Both the position numbers and the translations under genes were made by a program. Below, piece after piece: positions 1-6,069 of a stretch of 6,926 bases of DNA; positions within the stretch are counted from its first letter, which is position 1; each line of letters starts with the position of its first letter. Source of the DNA: Gemmatimonadaceae bacterium (lineage in GTDB: Bacteria; Gemmatimonadota; Gemmatimonadetes; Gemmatimonadales; Gemmatimonadaceae); contig JADGGM010000156.1 of the NCBI GenBank assembly GCA_019689955.1, positions 1 to 6,926 on the forward strand, in the 5' to 3' direction. A model generated the notes under the pieces. It had not been told where the DNA came from and searched no databases. It worked only from the letters and a program-made list of their open reading frames with translations.

Positions 1-1472
1 CCCCCACCCCGCGCGGCTCCACTCACCCGTCCACCGCCCGACCGCTCCACGCGCGGTGCGGCACGCGGCTGCGCGCGTGGCGCACTCCGGGGCTCTGCGC
101 GCGACGGCTCGGCGCGACGCGGCGCCTCGCGCGGCTCCGCGCGCATCGGCGCACGCGACCCTTCCGCGCGCGACGGCGGGTCGTACGTCCGCGACGATCT
201 CCCCAGCGGCTCCGCGCTCCGCCGGTCCACACCGCGCGACCCATCGCTGCGCGCGCCGTCGATGGGCGTGATCCCCCGGCGCCCCTCGTACGCGCGCGGC
301 TCCACGCTCCGCGCGCGGTCGACCGGAACCATGCCGCGAGCGCTCTCCCCGCTCGATCCCACGCGCGCCCCATCGCGCCGCGACATGGGCCGGTCCACAC
401 CGTCGACGGTTGCCGAGCGCGTCACCGCGCGACGCCCCGTCGCCATCCCACGGTCCGCGCCACCCACCGCCGTCACCGGCACGGAGCGCACCGCGTCCCC
501 GCCCCTGCGCCGCGCGTACGGCGTCTCCGTCTCCACCCCGCGCCGGAACCGCGACTCCGCGTACAGCGGCGACACCGGCGCCGCCATGCCGCCGGCGAGC
601 ACCCCGCGCGGCCGATACTGCACGCCGATCGTCGGCCCATGGCTCGCCGCGCCGCCACGATAGCGATAGGGGATACCGTACACCCCCGGCCCGTGCGCGA
701 TCACGATCGGACGGTACGCGATCACGACCGGACGATAGAAATGCCGCGGATAGAAGTATGGGCGATAGAAGAACGGATCGTAGAAGAACGGGCGATGGTA
801 GCCGTAGTACGGCCACCCGAAGCTGATCCCGATGAACAGCCCCGCAGGGCGCGGATAGAAGATCCCCCCGCACCACGGGTCCGCCCACCAGCACGGCGGA
901 TAGTACGGCACCGGGTACGGGTAGTACACCGGCGCCGGACGGTACGCCACCTCGCGCTCCACCGTGTACGTCACCACGTCGTAGTCGAAGTGCGCGCTCG
1001 TCATCCGCTCCACGAGGCGTGTGAGCCCGCCTTCCGGATCGCTCGACACGTCGGCGTCACCGAGCACGCGATAGTCCCAGTGGTCCCCGCGGACGAAGTC
1101 GTCGAAGCGGAACGGATCGCGCGACCACGCGGCGTACACCGTCCCGCTCCCGCGCGACGCATCCACCGAGAACGCCTCCCGGTCCCCGCGCCCGCGAATC
1201 TCGTACTCCTGCTCGCCACGCACGAAGTTGTCGTCTCCCGGATCGAGCGGGAACAGCACCCGCACACGCCCGTCCGGATCGACGTGCAGCACGAGCAGGT
1301 AGCCGTCCTCGCGCGCGCGCACCGTCACGCGAGCACGATCCCCGGCCTCGTACGTCCGATGGTCCAGCGACACACGCACCGCCGGCTCCCGCGTCGCGTC
1401 GGCGCGGGTCGCCGGTCCGGCAGCCGGTGCAACGACCGGCAGAATGAGTGACAGCAAGGCAACGGAGAGCAT
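1..1472 (-). CDS. Secreted DUF4384 domain protein with Tyr/Pro-rich middle and Arg-rich tail (3' end outside window)
   Basis: The frame is open from ATG at 1472 to the window start: 490 codons are visible and no stop is reached. Residues 1-24 look like a signal peptide (MLSVALLSLILPVV core), though without the usual N-terminal Lys/Arg. Residues about 30-128 match the DUF4384 pattern (YEAGDRARVTV, DGYLLVLHVDPDG, VRVLFPLD, then a GTVYAAWS strand). DUF4384 is a beta-rich domain of unknown function in secreted or membrane-anchored bacterial proteins. Residues about 180-272 are Tyr/Pro/Phe-rich with one Cys pair (CWWADPWC), resembling extracellular low-complexity segments. Residues from about 308 onward are Arg/Ala/Pro/Gly/Ser-rich and probably disordered, ending in RAEP-like repeats. 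No lysine occurs anywhere in the visible part. A GGAGG motif lies 4 bases before the ATG, and no better start is in frame upstream. Likely periplasmic or surface-exposed; the precise role is unknown. Confidence 0.85.
   Translation of the reverse strand, partial: MLSVALLSLILPVVAPAAGPATRADATREPAVRVSLDHRTYEAGDRARVTVRAREDGYLLVLHVDPDGRVRVLFPLDPGDDNFVRGEQEYEIRGRGDREAFSVDASRGSGTVYAAWSRDPFRFDDFVRGDHWDYRVLGDADVSSDPEGGLTRLVERMTSAHFDYDVVTYTVEREVAYRPAPVYYPYPVPYYPPCWWADPWCGGIFYPRPAGLFIGISFGWPYYGYHRPFFYDPFFYRPYFYPRHFYRPVVIAYRPIVIAHGPGVYGIPYRYRGGAASHGPTIGVQYRPRGVLAGGMAAPVSPLYAESRFRRGVETETPYARRRGGDAVRSVPVTAVGGADRGMATGRRAVTRSATVDGVDRPMSRRDGARVGSSGESARGMVPVDRARSVEPRAYEGRRGITPIDGARSDGSRGVDRRSAEPLGRSSRTYDPPSRAEGSRAPMRAEPREAPRRAEPSRAEPRSAPRAQPRAAPRVERSGGGRVSGAARGG
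48..149 (-). repeat. Degenerate RAEP-type repeat in the Arg-rich tail
   Basis: Read on the minus strand, this stretch codes for repeated short units of the form R/S-A-E/Q/A-P: RAEP, REAP, RAEP, RAEP, RSAP, RAQP, RAAP. It lies in the C-terminal tail of the DUF4384 protein. Spacing is about 4-5 residues and the copies are not identical in DNA, so this is protein-level low complexity rather than a DNA satellite. Confidence 0.6.
697..738 (-). repeat. Two tandem 21-bp units coding a 7-residue repeat
   Basis: Positions 697-717 and 718-738 are adjacent imperfect copies of a 21-bp unit that differ at three bases. On the minus strand they encode RPVVIAY and RPIVIAH within the Tyr/Pro-rich part of the DUF4384 protein. 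The unit length is a multiple of three and keeps the frame, so this looks like a recent in-frame duplication inside a low-complexity region. Confidence 0.75.
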
Positions 1473-1474
1473 GG

Positions 1475-1481
1475 CTCCTCC
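1475..1481 (-). promoter_or_regulatory. Ribosome binding site of the DUF4384 gene
   Basis: The minus strand reads GGAGGAG, then CC, then the ATG at 1472. The GGAGG core sits only 4 bases from the start codon, at the short end of the usual range. It fixes the start, since no ATG lies in frame just upstream. Confidence 0.6.
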
Positions 1482-1524
1482 GGAATTTCGTGGCGCCCCT
1501 TGAACCGCCGCGCCTCCGAGTCGC

Positions 1525-1556
1525 GGACGCCTCGTCGCGTCCACCGCCTATGGTGG
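1525..1556 (-). promoter_or_regulatory. Two adjacent hairpins in the leader of the DUF4384 gene
   Basis: Arms 1525-1530 and 1537-1542 (GGACGC/GCGTCC) form a 6-bp stem with a 6-base loop. Arms 1541-1545 and 1552-1556 (CCACC/GGTGG) form a 5-bp stem with a 6-base loop. The two share two bases at 1541-1542, so they cannot both form completely. They lie 53-84 bases upstream of the start codon. No riboswitch class is recognisable, and in DNA this GC-rich short hairpins can occur by chance. Confidence 0.3.
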
Positions 1557-1594
1557 CGAATAGCGTGCCGAAGCGCAACGTGTTGTACGGCAAA

Positions 1595-1620
1595 ATCTTA
1601 CCATGCATACCCCGCGCCAA
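1595..1620 (-). promoter_or_regulatory. Candidate promoter of the DUF4384 gene
   Basis: The most AT-rich patch between the two genes contains, on the minus strand, TGGTAAGAT. This reads as an extended -10 element (TG-N-TAAGAT, hexamer at 1595-1600). A weak TTGGCG at 1615-1620 lies 14 bases upstream, which is short for a -35, so the extended -10 would carry most of the recognition. Transcription would start near 1588 and give a leader of about 115 bases containing the two hairpins. Confidence 0.35.
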
Positions 1621-1662
1621 CTGTCCGCCCCGCCGGACGCGCCGTGTGGTCGAAAGGGGACA

Positions 1663-1697
1663 AAGGCGCGCGCGGTGGGAGCGCTCTCCGCGCCCTT
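1663..1697 (-). terminator. Possible weak terminator after the outer-membrane protein gene
   Basis: Three bases beyond the stop codon of the barrel gene, the minus strand can fold AAGG(G)CGCG (1697-1689) against CGCGCCTT (1670-1663). This is 8 pairs with one bulged G and an 18-base loop that itself contains the palindrome gagcgctc. Only a few scattered T residues follow, so it is a poor fit to an intrinsic terminator. Confidence 0.25.
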
Positions 1698-1700
1698 CGG

Positions 1701-2354
1701 CTAGAAGCCGATCGTGAACCCTGCCGTGATCGCCCAGTTGTGCGCCGTGCGCCCCTGGATGTCGAACCCGGTGGCGTCCTTGAAGTCGAACTTTCCGATG
1801 TAGTCCTTCGCCATCAGGCGCACCCCCATCGTCGGGGTCACGCGATAGTCGAAGCCGGCGCCGGCGTTGAACGCGAAGTTCGTCGAGTGCGTCGTCACCA
1901 CGTTCGCCGCGTCGAGCTTGTAGTGGATCGCCCCCGCCCCCACCTGCACGAACGGCGTGATCGGCGACACGCGCGCGTCGCCCACCGGAATGTCGAGCTG
2001 GAGATCGCCGTCGTACAGCCACACGCCCGCGTTCCCCACGCTCACGCCGCCGATGATGGGGACGCCGACCCGCAAGTCACTGTTCGAGTAGCCGACGTTC
2101 CCCACGAGCGACACGCTGGGCGTGATGTGCATCCCGAGCTGGGCGCCGTACACGGCCCCGTTCTTGGTCGAGAGCGTCGTGCCGAGCGGCCCGGTGAGGA
2201 AGTCGCCGAACACCATGTAGCCCACGTACGGCGTGACGTCGAAGAGCGTCGCCGTCGAGAGGGGGCGTATCCCCGGCCGCTCCTGCGCGCTCGCGGGCGC
2301 TGCCCAGGCAGCGAGGCCGGCGAGCGCGATGGCGAGCGTCAGTCGTCTGAACAT
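1701..2354 (-). CDS. Small outer-membrane beta-barrel protein (porin/OMP_b-brl type)
   Basis: This is a 217-residue protein. Residues 1-24 are a clear signal peptide: MFRRL, a hydrophobic Ala/Leu core, and cleavage after ASA before QERPG. The rest alternates polar and hydrophobic residues with aromatic girdle positions and many Gly turns (TPYVGYMVFGDF 41-52, NGAVYGAQLGMHI 65-77, PITPFVQVGAGAIHY 131-145, FAFNAGAGFDYRV 160-172). It ends in AITAGFTIGF; the terminal Phe is the usual signal for insertion by the BAM complex. Length and pattern fit 8-stranded barrels. There is no OmpA-like peptidoglycan domain and no Cys, and the ligand is unknown. The ATG at 2354 is preferred over an in-frame GTG at 2369, because the GTG overlaps the ribosome binding site and would put charged residues before the signal peptide. 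Confidence 0.88.
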   Translation of the reverse strand: MFRRLTLAIALAGLAAWAAPASAQERPGIRPLSTATLFDVTPYVGYMVFGDFLTGPLGTTLSTKNGAVYGAQLGMHITPSVSLVGNVGYSNSDLRVGVPIIGGVSVGNAGVWLYDGDLQLDIPVGDARVSPITPFVQVGAGAIHYKLDAANVVTTHSTNFAFNAGAGFDYRVTPTMGVRLMAKDYIGKFDFKDATGFDIQGRTAHNWAITAGFTIGF

Positions 2355-2361
2355 GATTCGT

Positions 2362-2367
2362 TCCTCC
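2362..2367 (-). promoter_or_regulatory. Ribosome binding site of the outer-membrane protein gene
   Basis: GGAGGA on the minus strand lies 7 bases before the ATG at 2354, a near-ideal distance. This decides the start against the GTG at 2369, whose own sequence runs into the motif. Confidence 0.8.
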
Positions 2368-2674
2368 ACGAGACTCTGAGCTGGTGCACGCGGCGCTGAT
2401 GCGCCACTGCCCGGGAAGGCAGAGCGAGTGCCACGCGCCGACGGTCGCGTGCGGCACGAGCCACGCTGTTGATGGGGCGCGAGTTACCCCGCGCAATGCG
2501 CCGCGCGACGAGAGCGCGCCATTACGCGCGCTGTCCCCTCCACCGGACGATGTTGTCCTCTCCGGCGCTCGTGATCAGGTGTTGGCGCGCGCTCGACGTC
2601 GTGCGGCGGCGTACGCCGAGCATCGCAGCGCGTCGTGCACGCCGCCATCGCGGTCGATATCGCCGCCGCGTCGG

Positions 2675-2696
2675 TGACGCGCGTCATCGACGCGCG
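2675..2696 (-). terminator. Strong GC hairpin just after the peptidase gene
   Basis: Arms 2678-2685 and 2689-2696 (CGCGCGTC/GACGCGCG) are perfectly complementary over 8 bp with a 3-base loop, starting 4 bases after the stop codon on the minus strand. An alternative fold uses the perfect 12-bp palindrome tgacgcgcgtca at 2675-2686. No T-run follows, so it may act as a 3'-end stabiliser or a U-less terminator rather than a classic intrinsic terminator. Confidence 0.4.
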
Positions 2697-2699
2697 CGG

Positions 2700-5549
2700 T
2701 CACGGCGTCCGTCTGTCGGCCACCGATCCCGCCGCCGCACGCCGCGGTGCGTCGTTCCAGTTGAGGATAGCGTTCCACACCATCGGGAGCTCATGGTGGT
2801 TGAGGAAGCGGTGCAGCGGATCGAAGGTGAAGGCGATCACCCGCCCGCGCCGCACCGGCACGTCGAAGATCGCCCCCTGCCCGATGATTTCATCTTGCCC
2901 GCGCACCATCCCCGACACCACGTAGCCGGAGTCGCTCCCTTTCTTCTCCTCTTTCCCTTCCGCGGCACGCGACGGCGCGGCGCCCGCGCGCTTCCCCGTG
3001 TCCGCCGGCATCCCGAGCATCGCCCCCTCCGCCCGGTGCTCCGGCAGCTTCGTGCCGTACTGCAACACGATCAACGCGCTGTCGCGCGGCTCCACTTCGT
3101 AGAGCGGGCCGTTGCCGCGGAACACGGTCGTCGTGTCGGGGAAGCCGTAGAGGATCGGCGACGCGGGGCGCCGCGCGCGGACGCGCACCACCGAGCCGGG
3201 GTGGAAGAGCGCGCGCGTGGCGTGCGGGGCCAGACCGGGCGCGATCCCCGTCTCCGCGACGAGGCGCGTCGCGCCGAACAGGGTGATCACGGTTCCACCG
3301 TCGTCCACGAAACGCTGGAGCTCCGCCATCCCCTCGAACCCCGGCCCGCCGGTGATGTCGAGGCTCGTTGCGGGAGTCCCGAATGCGGGGGTCGCCGCGG
3401 TCTTCGTGAATGGCATCGGGCTCCACCGCCGGTCGACGCCGTGAATGAGACGGTCCACCGAGCCGCGAAGGTTGGGCACGAGGATGACGTCGAACCGCTT
3501 GCGCAGCGCGCCGCGGCGTAGATCGTCCTTGTCGATCGAGGTGTACGGGATCCCTTCCTGCTCGAACGTGTAGCGCGCCCACCCGGCGTCCTGCGTGTCG
3601 AACCACGAGTGGTAGATCGCCACGCGCGGCAGGTCGAGCGCGTGGCGCGGCACTGCCGGCACGCTCGGCGCGCCGATCAGCGGGAGCGCCCACCGCGCCG
3701 CCAGCTCGCGCGCCGTCGCCGCGTTCACTCCGTCCAGGATCACCGAGCCCGCCGGGAAGCTGTCCGCGCCGGCCGTGAACCGCTCCTCCGCGGCCCACGC
3801 ACGCGAGCGCGGCGCGCGCTCGCGCAGCCAGTAGAGGGCCGGGAGCAGCTCGCCTTGCGCATGATACGGCAGCAGATACACCGCTCCCTCGCCGCGCACC
3901 TCCGCCGTCGCCGCCACCGTGTCGGTGAGCGCGACGAGCCCCGGCCAGTGGAACACTGCCGAGTCGTCGACCGCGTTCACCTGCACGCCGTAGAGCAGGC
4001 CGAGCGTCCACGCGATGTCGTCGTACGGCGGATACGGCGCCGTCTGCGGGAACTTCTGGATGCCGAGCAGGTTGACGGCGAGATCGCGATACGGCTGGTC
4101 CAGCCGCACCACGAAATCCCCCGCCGAATCCCCCGTCGTTCGCCGCGACACCTCGATGTGCTGGCGCTCGAGCTGATTCACCAGATACGCCACCCGCTTC
4201 GGGTCGCGCTGCCGCGCGAACCCGGGGATCACGTACGCGAACGGCGCCTGCGTGCGCCCGCGCGTGAGGCTGTTCACCCCCGCCTGCCAGAAGTCGTGCA
4301 ACAGCCGCGCCCCGTTCGTCGCCGCGAAGCCGAGCGAGGCGAGCACCCCCGCCTCCTGATAGTTCACGTTGTCGCGCAGCGACCACCGCACCTTCGTCGT
4401 CGGCGGCCACGGACGGTACCATTGCCGGCTCGTCACCGGGTCCCCCGCGAAGCGCGCGTCCGAGAGATCGCGCACGTACGTGTCCGCCCCCGCGTTGCCG
4501 AACGTCTCGTAGAACCGGCCGATGGCGTTGTGGTTGTTCGCCACCCACACCGCGTACCCGGGCCACCATCCGTCGAAGAATCCCCACGTCCACACGCCCG
4601 GGAGCCCCTCCGCGCTCAACGCCGTGATATCGCTGTTCGCGAGCAGCTGCCACTCGCTCACGATGATCGGATCGGTGTTCTCGTTGTACGGCCCCGTCCC
4701 GGTGGACACGTAGAGGAGCGGCACCGACTCGTGCAGGTCGTGCATGACGATCGGGTGCCAGTCGTAGTAGATGCGGAAGATCGCCTTGGTGAGCGCCTGC
4801 GAGATCTGGATCCCGTCGCGGTTGTTGTCGTGCACCACGTAGCGCCCCCAGAAGGGGGACGAGCGCGGGAACCCGTCGTCCCACTCGGGACGCCCCTTGG
4901 TGAAGCGATAGTACCAGTCGGCCTGCTTGTCGCGGCCGTCCGGCTCGCTCACCGGGTTGATGATCGTGATCACGTGCTCGCGGATCTGCCGCGTGGCCGA
5001 GTCCTCCCCGGCGGCCAGGCGGTAGGCGAGCTCCATCAGCATCTCCGGCGACCCCATCTCCGGCGAGTGCAGCCCGCCCTGCAGGTAGTAGATCGGCTTC
5101 GCCTGCGCGATCGCCGAGTCCGCCGCGGCCGCGCTCAGCGTCCGCGGATCGGCGAGGCGGCGCATGAGCCCCTTGTACCGGTCGAGCGATCCTATCGTCC
5201 CCTCGTCGGCGATGATCGCCAGGACGATCTCGCGCCCTTCCTCCGTCGTCCCCACCGGCTCCACGCGCACACGCGGCGTCGCCTTCGCCAGGGCACGCAG
5301 GTACGCGTACACCTCCGCCGTGTGGTGCATCACCCCCGGCGCCCCGGCAATCGCGTGAAAGTACGCTAGCGGACTCGGGATCGTCGCGCTCGCCGGGAGC
5401 GTGGCGACGGAGCGCGGGAGAAAGCGCGGATCGGTCGTGTACGCTCGGATCTGGCGCGCGTACGCGGTGTCGAGCTGCTGCGCGCGCACCGGGCGCGCGG
5501 CGGCGAGGCATATCGCGGCGGGCGCGGCGGCCATGAAGGACCAACGCAT
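2700..5549 (-). CDS. Secreted M14 family zinc carboxypeptidase with C-terminal amidotransferase-like domain
   Basis: This is a 949-residue protein, in the usual range for the large M14 enzymes of Gemmatimonadota, Bacteroidota and similar groups. Residues 1-24 are a signal peptide (MRWSF, Ala-rich core, VRA cleavage before QQ). The peptidase domain covers about 60-410. It has the zinc motif HSPE (H161, E164) after IYYLQGG, the third ligand H273 in HDLHES, NNRDG (N243, R244) at the place that binds the substrate carboxylate, and E348 in FYETFG as the likely catalytic Glu, 75 residues after H273 as in carboxypeptidase A (74). Residues about 640-930 form a class-I-glutamine-amidotransferase-like fold (RVAIYHSWFDT, FDVILVPN, LQRFVDDGGTVITLFGAT, GRVIAFTFDP). 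A low-complexity Lys/Glu patch interrupts it at 852-875. The mature protein has no Cys, so this domain cannot be an amidotransferase. Expected role: cleavage of peptides in the periplasm or outside the cell. Specificity cannot be read from the sequence. Confidence 0.93.
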   Translation of the reverse strand: MRWSFMAAAPAAICLAAARPVRAQQLDTAYARQIRAYTTDPRFLPRSVATLPASATIPSPLAYFHAIAGAPGVMHHTAEVYAYLRALAKATPRVRVEPVGTTEEGREIVLAIIADEGTIGSLDRYKGLMRRLADPRTLSAAAADSAIAQAKPIYYLQGGLHSPEMGSPEMLMELAYRLAAGEDSATRQIREHVITIINPVSEPDGRDKQADWYYRFTKGRPEWDDGFPRSSPFWGRYVVHDNNRDGIQISQALTKAIFRIYYDWHPIVMHDLHESVPLLYVSTGTGPYNENTDPIIVSEWQLLANSDITALSAEGLPGVWTWGFFDGWWPGYAVWVANNHNAIGRFYETFGNAGADTYVRDLSDARFAGDPVTSRQWYRPWPPTTKVRWSLRDNVNYQEAGVLASLGFAATNGARLLHDFWQAGVNSLTRGRTQAPFAYVIPGFARQRDPKRVAYLVNQLERQHIEVSRRTTGDSAGDFVVRLDQPYRDLAVNLLGIQKFPQTAPYPPYDDIAWTLGLLYGVQVNAVDDSAVFHWPGLVALTDTVAATAEVRGEGAVYLLPYHAQGELLPALYWLRERAPRSRAWAAEERFTAGADSFPAGSVILDGVNAATARELAARWALPLIGAPSVPAVPRHALDLPRVAIYHSWFDTQDAGWARYTFEQEGIPYTSIDKDDLRRGALRKRFDVILVPNLRGSVDRLIHGVDRRWSPMPFTKTAATPAFGTPATSLDITGGPGFEGMAELQRFVDDGGTVITLFGATRLVAETGIAPGLAPHATRALFHPGSVVRVRARRPASPILYGFPDTTTVFRGNGPLYEVEPRDSALIVLQYGTKLPEHRAEGAMLGMPADTGKRAGAAPSRAAEGKEEKKGSDSGYVVSGMVRGQDEIIGQGAIFDVPVRRGRVIAFTFDPLHRFLNHHELPMVWNAILNWNDAPRRAAAGSVADRRTP

Positions 5550-5557
5550 GGGGGCGG

Positions 5558-5561
5558 CTCC
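5558..5561 (-). promoter_or_regulatory. Ribosome binding site supporting the peptidase start at 5549
   Basis: GGAG on the minus strand lies 8 bases before the ATG at 5549, and that start gives a clean signal peptide. The frame stays open upstream. An ATG at 5645 also has a GAGG 7 bases before it, but it would add 32 residues ahead of the signal peptide, so 5549 is preferred. Confidence 0.6.
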
Positions 5562-5591
5562 GGGACGAGGTCGGCCAACGGATGCCCGAAC

Positions 5592-5620
5592 AATCAACAG
5601 GCGCGCACCGGCGACGGCAA
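5592..5620 (-). promoter_or_regulatory. Candidate promoter of the peptidase gene
   Basis: On the minus strand, TTGCCG (5615-5620) and TTGATT (5592-5597) are separated by 17 bases, and an A-run (GGAAAAACTC) lies just upstream, like an UP element. Hexamer matches are only moderate (4 of 6 and 3 of 6). The start of transcription would be near 5585, about 36 bases before the ATG at 5549. This would place the ATG at 5645 outside the transcript. I see no clear promoter for the divergent plus-strand gene in the same 168-base gap. Confidence 0.3.
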
Positions 5621-5717
5621 GAGTTTTTCCACCCGATTGAGTCATTGTTGCGCCTCGCCTCCCGCGGTGAGACGCACGCGGGGGCCGATCGTCCTCGGGT
5701 CGGAGCAAACCATTGTC

Positions 5718-6041
5718 ATGACGGTCCACGACGCCCACACCACCTCGCGAGTGTCGAGCCTCCTCCGGCCACCACGCTCTTTCGTGTCTCCCTTGATCTC
5801 GCTCCCGTGCGACGGCGGGCCCCTGCACGGCGAGCTCCGCGAATGCAGTGAAGACCACGTGCTCTGGTGCCTCGCCAACGGCAACGCCGACGGGCGCCCG
5901 ACCGTGGTGTTGCTTCACGCGTCGGTGACCACGGAGCCCGTCGTCATCGAATCGCTCATCGGGACCCCGGATGCCATGGAGTACTACCGCGCCGACATGG
6001 AGCGACGCGTGCTGCGGTGGATGGGGAAGCCGGTCGAATGA
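5718..6041 (+). CDS. Uncharacterised small protein upstream of the reductase
   Basis: This is a 107-residue protein that I do not recognise. Coding is supported by strong G/C at third positions through the whole frame, especially from 5800 on, and by the tight link to the next gene. The N-terminal third (to about residue 25) is Ser/Thr/Arg-rich. The middle looks like a small beta fold (GPLHGELREC, DHVLWCLANG, RPTVVLLHASV), and the end is an amphipathic acidic/basic helix (AMEYYRADMERRVLRW). Three Cys lie at about residues 34, 44 and 52, with no CxxC zinc motif. No signal peptide or membrane segment is visible, so it is probably cytoplasmic. The start is uncertain: ATG 5718 has GGAG 12 bases before it, which is rather far, while a TTG at 5637 would add 27 residues. 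It lies divergent to the peptidase and 28 bases before the reductase, so the two plus-strand genes are probably co-transcribed. Confidence 0.65.
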   Translation: MTVHDAHTTSRVSSLLRPPRSFVSPLISLPCDGGPLHGELRECSEDHVLWCLANGNADGRPTVVLLHASVTTEPVVIESLIGTPDAMEYYRADMERRVLRWMGKPVE

Positions 6042-6069
6042 CCTCTCGTTTCCTTTTTCTCAGCGTCTC
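6042..6069 (+). promoter_or_regulatory. Pyrimidine-rich leader without Shine-Dalgarno before the reductase
   Basis: The 28 bases between the upstream stop and the ATG at 6070 are mostly C and T (for example ctctcgtttcctttttctc) and contain no GGAG-like motif. The other genes here do have one. Translation may depend on coupling to the upstream gene or on ribosomal protein S1 binding to the pyrimidine tract. Confidence 0.5.

Larger units (their letters stand above)
2355..2699. other. 345-base intergenic stretch rich in inverted repeats, no convincing gene
   Basis: This lies between the start of the barrel gene and the stop of the peptidase gene. Apart from the ribosome binding site near 2365, it holds several GC-rich palindromes and hairpins: 2675-2696, cggcgtacgccg at 2607-2618, GGAC/GTCC around 2546-2560, and a GCGCG/CGCGC stem near 2477-2494. 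A plus-strand open frame at 2384-2677 has weaker third-position G/C bias than the true genes, no recognisable motif and no ribosome binding site, so it is not called. The promoter of the barrel gene must lie here, but I see no consensus hexamers. Confidence 0.6.

Noticed and set aside
639..1451. Plus-strand open frame of 270 codons
   Set aside because: Antisense to the DUF4384 gene. The product is Arg/His/Val-rich with no motif, and the minus-strand frame has a ribosome binding site, signal-like start and recognisable domain.
1057..2022. Minus-strand open frame of 321 codons spanning the barrel/DUF4384 spacer
   Set aside because: It overlaps both real genes out of frame, and its composition is that of a shifted GC-rich frame.
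2384..2677. Plus-strand open frame of 97 codons in the intergenic stretch
   Set aside because: It begins with GTG and no ribosome binding site, has weaker G/C third-position bias than the real genes, shows no motif, and runs through the palindromes and the barrel gene's upstream region.
3609..5369. Plus-strand open frame of 586 codons opposite the peptidase gene
   Set aside because: Its product is almost entirely Arg/His/Val/Pro/Glu with no domain. It is the antisense shadow of a GC-rich gene whose minus-strand product has complete M14 motifs.
2890..5544. Minus-strand open frame of 884 codons overlapping the peptidase in another frame
   Set aside because: The product is Arg/Gly/Ala low complexity without motifs. 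The frame read as M14 carries all the zinc and catalytic residues.
5550..5918. N-terminal extension of the peptidase upstream of 5549
   Set aside because: The frame is open only because of GC richness. The extension would bury the signal peptide, and its upper part lies opposite the small plus-strand gene. The ATG at 5645 is the only serious alternative.
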